The notes: generated by a model not told the origin, from the letters alone. A DNA stretch of 64,000 nucleotides from UBA2421 sp002343075 (GCA_937982565.1 CALJLN010000017.1:1-64000), one strand, 5' to 3'. Numbered from the stretch's first letter, positions 25,465 through 35,171 are shown. Translations and numbers: made by a program.

Positions 25465-27642
25465 ATGACTACATCCATCAAGCCCGCGCAAAAGAATTCC
25501 CGACGATTTGCGTCGACCGCGGCGGCGATGTGCCTGCTACACGCGTCATTGGCCGCCGCGAGTCTGCCCGCATTTCCCGGCGCTCAAGGCCCGGGCGCAA
25601 ACGCCACCGGCGGGCGCGGCGGGGATGTCTATCACGTCACCCGGCTCGACTTCGATCTCAACGGCGTCATTCCCGGTTCACTCAAATACGGGATCAACAA
25701 CGCCCCCGCTGCAGGCCGAACCATCGTCTTCGACGTCGGCGGCACTATCTATCAGAACGGCGGTGGGGCCAATGCCTGGTTCCGGTCGGGCAAGAGCAAT
25801 ATCACCATCGCCGGGCAGACGGCCCCCGGCGCAGGGATCACCATCGCCGGCGTGGGAACGAAATGGACTGGCAACAACGTCATTCTTCGCAACATCACCG
25901 CCCGGCCCAACAAAGACCCCATCAACCCGACCAGTTTCACATATGACGCATTCGCGCTGCAGCTCACCAACTCGGTTGTCGATCATGTCACGGGCACATG
26001 GTTCTCCGACGAAGGCATCTCGCTCACCGATGCAGGCAACAACACGACCGTTCAGTATTCCAAAATGAGCGAGGGGCTGAACTACGACTCGCACTCTTTC
26101 GGTTCGATCATTGCCACGGAGGTCGATGGCGCGCACTACGCCTATCACCATAATCTTTATGCGCAAAACGGCTCGCGCATGCCCCGACTCGGCAGCGCAA
26201 CAGGCTCGATCGGTGCAGAAACCGAATTCTCGAATAATGTGATCTATAACTGGATCAATCGGGCCGGCTACTCCGGAACCAATCAGAACAGCAGCACGAA
26301 TTTCATCAATAACTACTTCATCAAAGGCAACAACAACGGCGCCACCCTCTTCACCGGCGGCGATGCGGCGACCGCACCGGGTTACACAAAAATCTTTCAG
26401 TCGGGCAATGTTTACGATGGCAACAAAGACGGTACGTTCAATGGCACCGTCGTCGGCGCGGGGAGTTTTGCGGGGAACAAGACGATTGTGGGCGCGCCGT
26501 TCGCCATCAACGGTGTCGGCGCAGTGGATTCTCCGGCGATCGCATTACAAAGCGTTCTCGACCACGGCGGGGCCAACTGGCAGAACCGCAACCCGATCGA
26601 CCAGCGAATCATTAACGCCGTCCGCAGCGGCACCGAAGAAATCATTGCTGACCTGACCACCGGCCAGCAGGTTGCCGAATGGGCGACGGTTCTGTCGCAA
26701 CGGGCCGATGCCGGGGGCAACGCGCCATTTAATCGCCCCGTCAACTTTGATACCGATCAGGACGGCATGCCCGACGCATGGGAAATCTCCCTCGGGCTGA
26801 ATCCGCTGGTTGCCAACAACAACGGCGACTTCGACAACGATGGTTACACCGACCTCGAAGAATACATCAACGAACTCGCCGCATGGCCAGCAACTAAGCC
26901 GCTGGTGTGGAATGGCTCTCATGGCAGATACGCCCTGCAGAGCAATTGGACCGCCAACTGGCAGCCTTCGCGATATGATGCTGTGCATATCAACTCCGGC
27001 ACCGCGACGATCGATGCCGTCGGCCAGGCCGCGGGCACCCTGCAAATCGCGGCGGGGGCGACTGTGCGACTCACCGCCGGCACCAACATTACGCAGAAAG
27101 TGCTCGCCATCGCCAGCAGCGGCCGCCTCGACCTCGCCGACAATGCCCTGATCGTTGACTACGCTTCGATTTCACCTCTCGACAGCATCAAGGAACAGAT
27201 CTTATCTGCCCGGAACGGCGGCGCATGGGACGGCAATGGCATCACGAGCACCCTCGCCGATGCATCTGCGTTCACGCTCGGCCACGGCGAAGCCTCGCTC
27301 ATTCTGGGGCTGAACGCGGGCGAATTCGGCCTGTTCCGCGGGCAGACCGTCGATGCGACCGCAATCCTGGTGCTCTTCACACGCTACGGCGATGCCACGC
27401 TCGATCGGGCTGTAAATCTTGACGACTTCACAGCCCTCGCCGCCAGTTTCGGCCAGTCCGCAACGTGGTCCGGTGGCGACTTTGACGGCAACGGAATGGT
27501 CACACTCAACGACTTCACCATCCTGGCAGCCAATTTCGGACTCACCGGCCCCGCAGAGAGCCCGGCCCGCGCTGTCCCCGAGCCAGCGGTCAGCCTGCCG
27601 GCCAGCGCCTTGATTCTAGCCAGCCTGCGCCGCCGGCGGTGA
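25465..27642 (+). CDS. Secreted pectate lyase (PL1-like) with dockerin and PEP-CTERM
   Basis: 725 residues. A signal peptide (AAAMCLLHASLAAA) precedes a pectate-lyase beta-helix at about 35-400: FPGAQGPGANATGGRGG, IVFDVGGTIY, ITIAGQTAPG and YHHNLYAQNGSRMPRLG, typical of PL1-like lyases that cleave polygalacturonate by beta-elimination. A calcium-binding DTDQDGMPDAWE/NNGDFDNDGYTDLEE segment follows at about 428-470. Then comes a WNGSHG...SNW strand domain, a dockerin-like pair (GDATLDRAVNLDDFTAL, GDFDGNGMVTLNDFTIL, about 640-690) and a PEP-CTERM end (VPEPAVSLP, then RRRR). It lies seven bases after the pectinesterase. Confidence 0.9.
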   Translation: MTTSIKPAQKNSRRFASTAAAMCLLHASLAAASLPAFPGAQGPGANATGGRGGDVYHVTRLDFDLNGVIPGSLKYGINNAPAAGRTIVFDVGGTIYQNGGGANAWFRSGKSNITIAGQTAPGAGITIAGVGTKWTGNNVILRNITARPNKDPINPTSFTYDAFALQLTNSVVDHVTGTWFSDEGISLTDAGNNTTVQYSKMSEGLNYDSHSFGSIIATEVDGAHYAYHHNLYAQNGSRMPRLGSATGSIGAETEFSNNVIYNWINRAGYSGTNQNSSTNFINNYFIKGNNNGATLFTGGDAATAPGYTKIFQSGNVYDGNKDGTFNGTVVGAGSFAGNKTIVGAPFAINGVGAVDSPAIALQSVLDHGGANWQNRNPIDQRIINAVRSGTEEIIADLTTGQQVAEWATVLSQRADAGGNAPFNRPVNFDTDQDGMPDAWEISLGLNPLVANNNGDFDNDGYTDLEEYINELAAWPATKPLVWNGSHGRYALQSNWTANWQPSRYDAVHINSGTATIDAVGQAAGTLQIAAGATVRLTAGTNITQKVLAIASSGRLDLADNALIVDYASISPLDSIKEQILSARNGGAWDGNGITSTLADASAFTLGHGEASLILGLNAGEFGLFRGQTVDATAILVLFTRYGDATLDRAVNLDDFTALAASFGQSATWSGGDFDGNGMVTLNDFTILAANFGLTGPAESPARAVPEPAVSLPASALILASLRRRR

Positions 27643-27660
27643 GCGGCGACATGGGTAAAG

Positions 27661-29220
27661 TCAGAAGATGATCGGCCACATCACCCGCAGGCCGCCCCAG
27701 ATGATGAAGAAGCCGATGATGTCGAACAGGATCCCGGCGCGCATCATCCGGCCAATCGGCACTAGCCCGCTGCCGTACACAATCGCGTTAGGCGGGGTGC
27801 TCACCGGCAGCATGAAGCCGTAGCTCGCCCCCAGGCATGCCCCCAGCGCCGGGGGCAGCGGATCGACACCGGCACTCTGGGCGATCGCGATCACAACCGG
27901 AATCACCATGTTCGCCGAGGCGGTGTTGCTCGTTGCTTCGCTGAGAATGATCGCAAGCAGAATCGAAACGCCGGTGAGCATCCACAGCGAGCTTGCCCCG
28001 ATCTTCGCCGTCAGTCCTTCGCCCATCGCTTTGGCGACGCCGGTATCAAACATCAGCGAGCCAAGCGCCAGCCCGCCGCCGAAGAGGAGAATCGTTCCCC
28101 AGTCGATGCGCGCTGCCTGCTGCCAGTTGAGTGTAAACTCGGCCTTGCTGAGCCGTATCGGGAGCATGAAGAGCAAGACCGTCGCCGCGATCGCGACAAC
28201 GGCTTCGGGCATGAACTTGCTCATCCACTTGCCCGCAGGGAGGTGGCTGAACCACGGCAGCGCCAGGATTCCAGGCAGAATCCAAAGCGTGACCGCAACC
28301 AGAAACGCGATCAGTGCATTGCGCTGTCCCGCGCTCCAGGGCCCCAGCCGCTGGCGCTCCCCGCGGATGAACTTCATCATCTCTGCCCCATCCAGCTTTC
28401 GGGCGCCCGGATCGCGATGCGTCGCCATGAGTACGACAAACAGCGCCGCGCCCATCAACAGCAAGAGTGGGAAACAAAGCGACATCCACTGGAAGAAGGA
28501 AATCTCAACTTTCGTCGCATTCCTGATCATCGCGATGCCGATGAGGTTGGGCGGCGAACCGACCGGTGTACCGATTCCGCCGATGCTCGCACTGTAGGCG
28601 ATCATCAGCATCATGGCCGTTGCCGCCGGCCAGGCGCGGGCGTTCATTGCACCCGATGCGGCCCCGCTGGCCACGCGAACCCTGTGCAGCGCCGAAAGGA
28701 TGCCAAGCCCGATCGGCAGCATCATCGCCGTGGTGGCGGTGTTGCTTACCCACATGCTCAGCAGCGCCGTCACCAGGCCGATGCCCCCAATAATCCCGAT
28801 CGTGCTCCCGCCGACCCGTGGCAGTGAAAGAAACGAGAGCGCGATCCGCCGATCCAGCCCATGAACGCTCATCGCCTGCGCCAACATGAACCCGCCGATG
28901 AAGACGAAGACGATCGGATCGGCAAAATAGGCAAAGACTTTCTTCGCATCGGCCACGCCGAGCATGATGCACAAGATAGCGCCTAGCAGTGCCGTCACCG
29001 GCAACGGGATGACTTCCGTCACCCACAACACCCCCACCGCGGCGAGAATTGCAGCAAGCTTGCGGCCCTCGGGCGTTAATCCAGGGCAGAGCCAGAACAC
29101 GACAGCGAACGCGATCGGCGCCAGAATGACGCCGGCGAGCTTGCGATATTGCTCAAACTTCTCCTCCGCGGGCGAAACAGTGCCTTCGCTCTGATACTCG
29201 GTGATCGAATCCCTGCTCAT
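27661..29220 (-). CDS. DASS (SLC13) family dicarboxylate/anion:Na+ symporter
   Basis: 519 residues with about a dozen hydrophobic segments. The two SNT motifs that bind sodium and substrate in this family are present at 159-161 (WVSNTATTAMMLPIG) and 431-433 (SEATSNTASANMVIP), together with VTEVIPLPVTALLG and the PNLIGIAM motif. Family members import succinate, malate, citrate or sulfate. It lies next to the pectin genes, so uptake of an acidic breakdown product is conceivable, but the specificity cannot be read from the sequence. It converges with the pectate lyase. Confidence 0.92.
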   Translation of the reverse strand: MSRDSITEYQSEGTVSPAEEKFEQYRKLAGVILAPIAFAVVFWLCPGLTPEGRKLAAILAAVGVLWVTEVIPLPVTALLGAILCIMLGVADAKKVFAYFADPIVFVFIGGFMLAQAMSVHGLDRRIALSFLSLPRVGGSTIGIIGGIGLVTALLSMWVSNTATTAMMLPIGLGILSALHRVRVASGAASGAMNARAWPAATAMMLMIAYSASIGGIGTPVGSPPNLIGIAMIRNATKVEISFFQWMSLCFPLLLLMGAALFVVLMATHRDPGARKLDGAEMMKFIRGERQRLGPWSAGQRNALIAFLVAVTLWILPGILALPWFSHLPAGKWMSKFMPEAVVAIAATVLLFMLPIRLSKAEFTLNWQQAARIDWGTILLFGGGLALGSLMFDTGVAKAMGEGLTAKIGASSLWMLTGVSILLAIILSEATSNTASANMVIPVVIAIAQSAGVDPLPPALGACLGASYGFMLPVSTPPNAIVYGSGLVPIGRMMRAGILFDIIGFFIIWGGLRVMWPIIF

Positions 29221-29470
29221 ACCCTTTCAACTCCTTCCGCCTGGCCGGAGTGATCATCGCGCAGAAGGGTTGCGGTGTCTAACCATTCAAGCGGGCCTGA
29301 TCGAGCACGATTCGGAGTCACCCCGGCACGATCGCGCTCAGCTTCAGGCAGTAACTTGGGGGCACTTCTCCGGTGGTGCGACAAGAATGCCTGCGGATTT
29401 ACGCAATCTTTATTCTCTCACGCAGGCAGATTGGCTAAAATAGGAGATGTATCAACGAAAAGGTTCAGCC

Positions 29471-30844
29471 ATGCTCTCCCGCCGTCAACTGATTTCGTCT
29501 GCCGCCGTCTCGATCGGTTTTTTGGGCGCGCGGCGGCTGTTTGCCGCAATGCCATCGACCCAGCCGGCTTTCAGTGCCGGCTACGGCCCCCTCATCCCCG
29601 ACCCGGCGGGGCAGATTGATCTGCCTGCGGGCTTTTCCTACCACATTTTTTCGCGCACGGGTCAGGTCATGGACGACACCCTGCGTGTTCCTGGCATGCA
29701 CGACGGCATGGCGGCGTTTGCCGGGCCCGACGGTTCGACGCTGCTGGTGCGCAACCACGAGCTGAGTGCCGATCTGGGTGCCAATGATGCATTCGGCGTC
29801 AACAAAGAGTTGCTCTCGCGCATCAGCCCTGGAAAATTCTACGATTTTGGCTACGGCAAGGGCTGCCCCGGCGGGACGACCACGCTTGTGTACAACACCC
29901 GCGAACGAATGCTCGAACGACACTTTCTTTCCCTCGCCGGCACGCTGCGCAATTGCGCCGGCGGGCCGACGCCGTGGGGAAGCTGGGTGACCTGCGAGGA
30001 AACGGTCGTCCGGGCCAATTCAAAAGATTACGAGAAAGATCACGGCTACAACTTCGAGGTGCCCGCGACTGCCGAAATATCGCTGGCCGAACCGGTGGCC
30101 CTGCGGGCGATGGGCCGATTTAATCATGAAGCAATCGCCGTCGACGCGAACAGCGGCATTGTCTATCAGACCGAAGACCGGCACGAAGGGCTGATTTACC
30201 GATACATCCCAGTTGAAAAGGGCAACCTTGCAGCGGGCGGCCGACTTCAGGCACTGCGCGCCCGGGACAAAAAGAGTCTCGACACGCGCAGCTGGGAGGC
30301 AGCGCGCACAATGGAGCCGGGCGAAGCGATCGTGGTGGATTGGGTGGACATGGAAGACATCGATTCACCCACCGACGAACTTCGACTCTGGGGGTTCTAT
30401 GCAAAGGGCTGCGCTCGCTTTGCGCGCGGCGAGGGAATGTGGACCGGTGCCGACGGCATTTACTTCGCCTGCACCAATGGCGGCACGCGCAAACAGGGTC
30501 AGATTTTCCGATACACCCCTTCACCGCACGAGGGCACCGACGCCGAGCGAGAGCACCCCGGCAAACTGGAGTTGTTCATCGAACCCAACGACAGCGACCT
30601 GATGCAGAACGCCGACAACCTCACTATCAGCCCCGCCGGTCATGTGGTGTTCAGCGAAGACGGCGCCGGTGACAACTTCCTCCGCGGCATCACTCCGGGG
30701 GGGGAGATTTACACCATCGCCCGCAACGCCATGAACAATAGCGAACTCGCCGGCTGCTGCTTCAGCCCCGACGGCACCACGCTTTTTGTCAATATACAAA
30801 ACCCCGGGCTGACAGTCGCTATTTTCGGGCCGTGGGGGTCGTAA
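29471..30844 (+). CDS. Tat-exported PhoX-like (DUF839) phosphatase-family protein
   Basis: 457 residues from the ATG at 29471, preceded by AAAGG; an ATG at 29447 has a poorly spaced ribosome-binding site. The N-terminus is a twin-arginine signal (LSRRQLISSAAVSIGFLGA). The body is the DUF839 beta-propeller of PhoX: LLVRNHELSA, GCPGGTTTLVYNT, NCAGGPTPWGSWVTCEE and GRFNHEAIAVD, with conserved NHE, CEE and NHE metal ligands and a GADGIYFACTNGG segment. PhoX enzymes are periplasmic phosphatases using Ca and Fe, hence Tat export. Substrate and phosphate regulation are not evident; no Pho box was recognised. Confidence 0.9.
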   Translation: MLSRRQLISSAAVSIGFLGARRLFAAMPSTQPAFSAGYGPLIPDPAGQIDLPAGFSYHIFSRTGQVMDDTLRVPGMHDGMAAFAGPDGSTLLVRNHELSADLGANDAFGVNKELLSRISPGKFYDFGYGKGCPGGTTTLVYNTRERMLERHFLSLAGTLRNCAGGPTPWGSWVTCEETVVRANSKDYEKDHGYNFEVPATAEISLAEPVALRAMGRFNHEAIAVDANSGIVYQTEDRHEGLIYRYIPVEKGNLAAGGRLQALRARDKKSLDTRSWEAARTMEPGEAIVVDWVDMEDIDSPTDELRLWGFYAKGCARFARGEGMWTGADGIYFACTNGGTRKQGQIFRYTPSPHEGTDAEREHPGKLELFIEPNDSDLMQNADNLTISPAGHVVFSEDGAGDNFLRGITPGGEIYTIARNAMNNSELAGCCFSPDGTTLFVNIQNPGLTVAIFGPWGS

Positions 30845-31051
30845 GTTTTTTGGGTCTAAGCGACACCGCCCCCGAGCAACATGCATAGCCAGCCCGCTGG
30901 ATGTTGATGGTGCGTTAAGGCATTCCTTGAATCCGGCAAGCCCCTTTGACAGGACCGGTGCGGGGTCAGGCACTTCGGCAGAACAAGCGCCACCCAAGTT
31001 CCAGTTGCTGCGCCAACGACCGTAGTGTTACAATCGTGTGGGAGGTTCGCA

Positions 31052-31963
31052 ATGGACGCTCGCAAAGGCTTTGGGCTGTACGACCTCTTGGTTGCCGCAT
31101 GCATCTTCATTCTCGGATCAATCGGTCTGCTTGCATTTGCTGCCGAGACAAGAGAAGACAGTCGGAGAGTGCGCTGCGGCAACAATCTTCGACAGATCGG
31201 GTTGGCGATGAAGCTGTACGCCAATGAGAATCGTGGCGCTTATCCGCGCACCATATGGGACAAAGTCGACCCAACTCCGATTTGGGGAAGTCCGTACGAC
31301 GACGAGGGGAATCCTGCGCCGCCGGACCCAATGCGGGCGGCTCCCGACGAGAGACCGAACCCATTCGCTCTGGACGATAAACCCAATACGCAATACCGCC
31401 CACGTCCCAACGATGTGACAGCGGCCCTATACTTGCTTATGCGCACGCAGCACATCACATCCGAGGCGTTTGTATGCCCGTTCACCCGCCAGGAACGGTG
31501 GGATTTTGGTGGAGGCGCGCATACGGCAATGTCGTGGACGAATTGGAGCGGAAGACAAGGGATTGCCTCGCATCTTTCGTATAGCTATTGCAACCCGTAT
31601 CCGAGCGAGTCGGCTTCAAAGCTGCTGAAGGGCAGTACCGTCGTCGCCGAGACCTTTGCAATAGCGGCCGACATGAATCCGGGCGGTCACGCGTTGCTTG
31701 AAGTGACGCTACAAAGCAAGGTCGAAGAAAAGCGACGCGCAAATAGCCTCAATCACCAAGGTGATGGGCAGAATGTGCTTTATGCGGATGCGCATGTCGA
31801 GTTTAGACCCAATCCCTTTGCAGGACCCAAGGGCGATAACATCTACACGTTCAATGGGCCCGAGGTCGCAGAACGAGTGGGTCCCGCGGGTGTGGTTGGT
31901 CCCATCTCCGACGCCGACGACACCGTACTTCTTCCGACGGCTCACTCGCTAACCAGCAGGTAA
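31052..31963 (+). CDS. Degenerate prepilin-like (DUF1559-type) protein
   Basis: 303 residues from the ATG at 31052, seven bases after GGAGG. The N-terminus has the layout of a type IV prepilin signal, but it is altered: KGFGLYDLLVAACIFILG in place of GFTLVELL, so the +5 glutamate is Asp11. The rest follows the planctomycete H-x9-DG-type pseudopilin pattern: a hydrophobic helix, CGNNLRQIGLAMKLYANEN, and a late VLYADAHVEF. A related, normal prepilin lies at 41219-42043. It is probably exported to the envelope. Whether the peptidase still cleaves it is unclear. Confidence 0.82.
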   Translation: MDARKGFGLYDLLVAACIFILGSIGLLAFAAETREDSRRVRCGNNLRQIGLAMKLYANENRGAYPRTIWDKVDPTPIWGSPYDDEGNPAPPDPMRAAPDERPNPFALDDKPNTQYRPRPNDVTAALYLLMRTQHITSEAFVCPFTRQERWDFGGGAHTAMSWTNWSGRQGIASHLSYSYCNPYPSESASKLLKGSTVVAETFAIAADMNPGGHALLEVTLQSKVEEKRRANSLNHQGDGQNVLYADAHVEFRPNPFAGPKGDNIYTFNGPEVAERVGPAGVVGPISDADDTVLLPTAHSLTSR

Positions 31964-32120
31964 CAGAACCGCGGAGACTGGGCTTCTCGCCCTCCCAATC
32001 GCAGTCGCTCGCCGGCCCAGAATGCGTGTGCCAGTGCAACTCGCAGATTCAAGAATGCACACTTCTGCGGCATCCGGATTTCGGCATTGATTCGGGTGAC
32101 TCGCTTCGCCGTTGGTCAGT

Positions 32121-33092
32121 TCAGAGTTTTGCACTCGTCGCCACCGCAATCGTCCGTTCCTTGCCCGCGACGGCGCAATAGTAGTGGTAGACCACGCCAT
32201 TGTGCTTCAATAGCCACGGCTTATGTGCAAAGGTGCTGTCAAATGGTTCGCTGGGTTCGATGAGGTGCGGGCCGTCCCACTTCGTCCAGTTCACCATGTC
32301 GCGACTGACGGCGAAGGTGTCGAATGCCTGGGGCTTCCAGACGTGCCCGAAGTAAAACATCACCCACAAATCGCCCATGCGGACTACCTGTGGGTCGCCG
32401 CTGATGCCGGTGAGGTTGTCGATCACCGGGCCTTCGCCGAAGCGACGCCACTGAATCATATCGTCTGAGAGCGCCATCCCGATCCGTTCCCACCCGCGGC
32501 CCTCCTGCTTGCCGTTGTAGTACATGACAAACCGGCTGCCGAGTGATTTTGCCTCGTCGAGGATGATCTGGCTCTTGTAAAGCGTCTTCTTCTCGAAAGC
32601 GCGCACGTCGGGCTGAAACGGTGACAGCACTGGATTGGCTTCGACGCGATGCCATTCGGCAACCTTGTCGGGTGCGCGCGTCCACGCCATGCCGATCGAT
32701 AGCGGATCGGGCTCATAGCCCTGCAGTGCCCCGCCGATGTAGCTGAGCCAGTATTTGTCATCGTGCGTCCGCGGTGCCATCGACCCGCCCCAGGTGTGAT
32801 CAATCAGCGCCATCCCGCCGTCGGCCTGCCATTTGTCCCACACATCACCCTCGCGAAAGGAAAGAATCTTTCCCAAAGGCTGCCACTGCAGCAGATCGTC
32901 GGACCGAGCAAGGTGGGTTTCGTAACCCACCTTGTTCATGCAGACGTACATCATCAGCCACTGGTCTTTCATTCGAAACACGCAGGGGCAATCAACCGCA
33001 TCGCCATCAGGCCCCCGGAGGATGACGCCGTGCTTATGGGGCGTCTTCACTTCATCATAGACGGCTTCGAGTTCGGATTGAGTCACTTCCAT
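32121..33092 (-). CDS. Five-bladed beta-propeller glycosidase (GH43/GH130-like)
   Basis: 323 residues from the ATG at 33092, with GGAG upstream; the frame is open to 33218, but the extra part reads through a repeat element. Repeated blades start with acidic entries: DCPCVFRMKDQWLMMYV, DGGMALIDHTWGGSMAP, KTLYKSQIILDEA and GDPQVVRMGDLWVMFY, each followed by YNGK- or YFGH-type turns. This is the fold of GH43, GH32/68 and GH130. I cannot separate these by eye, so the substrate is open. There is no signal peptide, which suggests a cytoplasmic oligosaccharide. It is the last gene of the minus-strand sugar run. Confidence 0.75.
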   Translation of the reverse strand: MEVTQSELEAVYDEVKTPHKHGVILRGPDGDAVDCPCVFRMKDQWLMMYVCMNKVGYETHLARSDDLLQWQPLGKILSFREGDVWDKWQADGGMALIDHTWGGSMAPRTHDDKYWLSYIGGALQGYEPDPLSIGMAWTRAPDKVAEWHRVEANPVLSPFQPDVRAFEKKTLYKSQIILDEAKSLGSRFVMYYNGKQEGRGWERIGMALSDDMIQWRRFGEGPVIDNLTGISGDPQVVRMGDLWVMFYFGHVWKPQAFDTFAVSRDMVNWTKWDGPHLIEPSEPFDSTFAHKPWLLKHNGVVYHYYCAVAGKERTIAVATSAKL

Positions 33093-33144
33093 TCTCACTC
33101 CACTTCGCTGCTTGAGTAGACAGCCTTGCGCATCCACGCTGCAG

Positions 33145-33310
33145 AGAGAGAACCACCATGGCACCAAGGCACCAAGAACTGCAAAGAGAGATTGAAACTC
33201 AAAGCTCGCGAACAGCACGAAGGCAGAAACGAGAAGATTGGGATTGAACTCCTGGACAGATTCATGATGGCATCCACCCTCTCTCCTTCTTGCCTTGTAG
33301 CCTTGGTGGT
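33145..33310. repeat. Short element with imperfect inverted ends
   Basis: The left end (AGAGAACCACCATGGCACC..., then AAGGCACCAAGAA) and the right end, read from the other strand (ACCACCAAGGCTACAAGGC, then AAGAAGGAGAGAG), are near-identical inverted repeats enclosing about 100 bases. It fills the gap between the FGGY kinase and the glycosidase. Elements with ACCACCAAGG-type ends recur as intergenic relics in this group, which is recollection. No coding capacity. Confidence 0.6.
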
Positions 33311-33338
33311 ACGAATGCTTCTTCGCGGGCTTCGTGTT

Positions 33339-34826
33339 TCACCTTCTTACCGCATCAACGCCACACAACACCTGCTTCACCGCGCGTTGCCAGCCAGAGA
33401 GCAAGCCCTCCCGCTGCACCGCGGGCATCTGCGGACGGTATACCGTCTGCGTGCGGGGCAGTTGAGTAAGATCGTCATACGATTTGCATAATCCGCTGCC
33501 GAGCATCCCTGCCATCGCCGCGCCCAGCGCCGAGCACTCAGCGACATCGGCCGCAGCGATTGTCACACCCGTGATATCAGCGATGAACTGCATAAGAAAC
33601 TTGTTGCGCGTCGGCCCCCCGTCGGCATGAATCGCTGCCAGATCGACGCCGGCCTGGACTTTCATCGCGCCCAGCACGTCATGAATCTGGAAGGCAATCG
33701 CCTCCAGTGCCGCCCGCACAACATGCGCCTTTGTGCTCAAACCTGTCAGCCCAACGATGGCCGCTGTGGCACCGGGAGACCAGTGCGGCGCACTCAGTCC
33801 CGCGAACGCCGGCACCAGAAACACTCCGCCGTTGCCGGTGACGCTTGTGGCCAGGGCTTCACACTCACTGGCGTCTTTGATGATGCCAAACTGCGTGCGC
33901 AGCCACTCGATGGTCGCCGCTGCGTAGTTGATGATGCCTTCGAAGCAATAGGTTGGCCTGCCGTCGTGCGTCCAGGCGACCGTTGACACCGCCGCCGCCC
34001 CGCCAGGCCGCGCGCGATCGCCGATATTGAGCAGGACCGACGACCCCGTCCCCAGTGTCACCTTCGCCGACCCCGGCGACATACAACGCTGTGCAAAAAG
34101 CGCCGCTTGGGAATCGCCCATGACGCCGATGATCGGCACGCGCTTCGCGCCGTCGATCCCGATTAGCTCCGCCTCTCCGTAGCGCGCCGTGCTGCTACGG
34201 ACTTCCGGCAGCGAGCGCATAGGCACCAGGAAAAGCTCGCAAAGCCGCTCATCCCATCGCAATTTTTCGATGTCGAACAGCAACGTGCGACTGGCATTGG
34301 TATGATCGGTCGCCCAAACCGCCCCGCCGGTGAGGCGATGAATGAGATAGGTATCCATCGTGCCGATGCACGCCGACCCATCCCGCAGCGATTTGCCGAT
34401 GGCGGGCTTGTCATCAACAAGCCACTTGAGCTTTGATGCAGAGAAATATGTGTCAACCTTCAGGCCGGTCTTTGCCGTGATTGCTTCGCCGTGACCCTGC
34501 CTGACGAGTTCATCGCAGACCGGGGTGCCTCGCCGACACTGCCAGACGATCGCGTTGTGCAGCGGGCGGCTCGTAGCGCGATCAAAAACAACAATCGTTT
34601 CACGCTGGTTGGTAATACTCAGAAACTCAACTTCTGACAGCGGCAGTCGCGCGATGGCTGCCGTAGTGTTACGCCAGATCTCTTCGGCGTCATGCTCTAC
34701 CCACCCCGGCTGCGGATAAATCTGGCGATGTTCGAGCGACGCCTTATCAATTACCTGTCCGGACTGATCAAAAACGATGGCCTTGGTGGCCGAAGTCGAT
34801 TGGTCGATGGCGAGGATGCGGGGCAT
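33339..34826 (-). CDS. FGGY-family carbohydrate kinase (glycerol-kinase-like)
   Basis: 495 residues of the FGGY fold: N-terminal phosphate-binding IDQSTSATKAIVFD, then ITNQRET, WQCRRG and DTYLIHRLTGG, with the C-terminal ATP region LGTGSSVLLNIG, PAFAGLSAPHWSP and ADGGPTRNKFLMQFIAD. Glycerol kinases normally have DQGTTSSR at the first site; the DQSTSATK variant suggests a related polyol or ketose substrate, so glpK is not assigned. The ATG lies three bases after the toxin stop. Upstream on the same strand is a split transketolase, which would use the ketose phosphate this kinase could make. D-apulose kinase is one possibility (inference). Confidence 0.88.
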   Translation of the reverse strand: MPRILAIDQSTSATKAIVFDQSGQVIDKASLEHRQIYPQPGWVEHDAEEIWRNTTAAIARLPLSEVEFLSITNQRETIVVFDRATSRPLHNAIVWQCRRGTPVCDELVRQGHGEAITAKTGLKVDTYFSASKLKWLVDDKPAIGKSLRDGSACIGTMDTYLIHRLTGGAVWATDHTNASRTLLFDIEKLRWDERLCELFLVPMRSLPEVRSSTARYGEAELIGIDGAKRVPIIGVMGDSQAALFAQRCMSPGSAKVTLGTGSSVLLNIGDRARPGGAAAVSTVAWTHDGRPTYCFEGIINYAAATIEWLRTQFGIIKDASECEALATSVTGNGGVFLVPAFAGLSAPHWSPGATAAIVGLTGLSTKAHVVRAALEAIAFQIHDVLGAMKVQAGVDLAAIHADGGPTRNKFLMQFIADITGVTIAAADVAECSALGAAMAGMLGSGLCKSYDDLTQLPRTQTVYRPQMPAVQREGLLSGWQRAVKQVLCGVDAVRR

Positions 34827-34829
34827 GCG

Positions 34830-35171
34830 CTAGCTCCGAATGGCATTCGCCAAGCGAGTCCGAATTGCGAGCAGACGCGGTTCGGCAACTCTTCCAGGAG
34901 GGCCAACAACTTCACCGGCATCGGCGGCATAGAGATAACTCAAACGCGCCGCGGAGGTGCGTGCGAGTCCTGTCGCAGCGAAATCTGCCTGCCGTGAGTC
35001 GAAGATCTCATCCCAGTCGGGCACAAGTAGCTGCAACTGGGTACTAATGCCGCAGATCAAGAGCGATTGATAGGGGCCGGGAAGCTGCGCGAGGATCAGC
35101 GCCGGCCGAAGTTTCGACGTACCGCCACCTGTCTGTGGCAACCGAATGAGCACCACATCACCAGCCGTCAT
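34830..35171 (-). CDS. MazF/PemK-type toxin
   Basis: 113 residues from the ATG at 35171. The family signature is clear: TAGDVVLIRLPQTGGGTSKLRPALIL at the N-terminus, then a short beta-barrel and LSYLYAADAGEVVGPPGRV. MazF toxins are ribosome-dependent or -independent RNA endonucleases; the conserved RP of the substrate loop (KLRPALIL) is present. The start overlaps the antitoxin's stop (35168-35171). Odd feature: the sugar kinase starts three bases after its stop, so the toxin is in the middle of a catabolic gene run. Confidence 0.85.
   Translation of the reverse strand: MTAGDVVLIRLPQTGGGTSKLRPALILAQLPGPYQSLLICGISTQLQLLVPDWDEIFDSRQADFAATGLARTSAARLSYLYAADAGEVVGPPGRVAEPRLLAIRTRLANAIRS

Noticed and set aside
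33339..34826. Naming the FGGY kinase glpK
   Set aside because: The DQSTSATK phosphate-binding motif and catabolic neighbours do not match a standard glycerol kinase; left as a family-level call.
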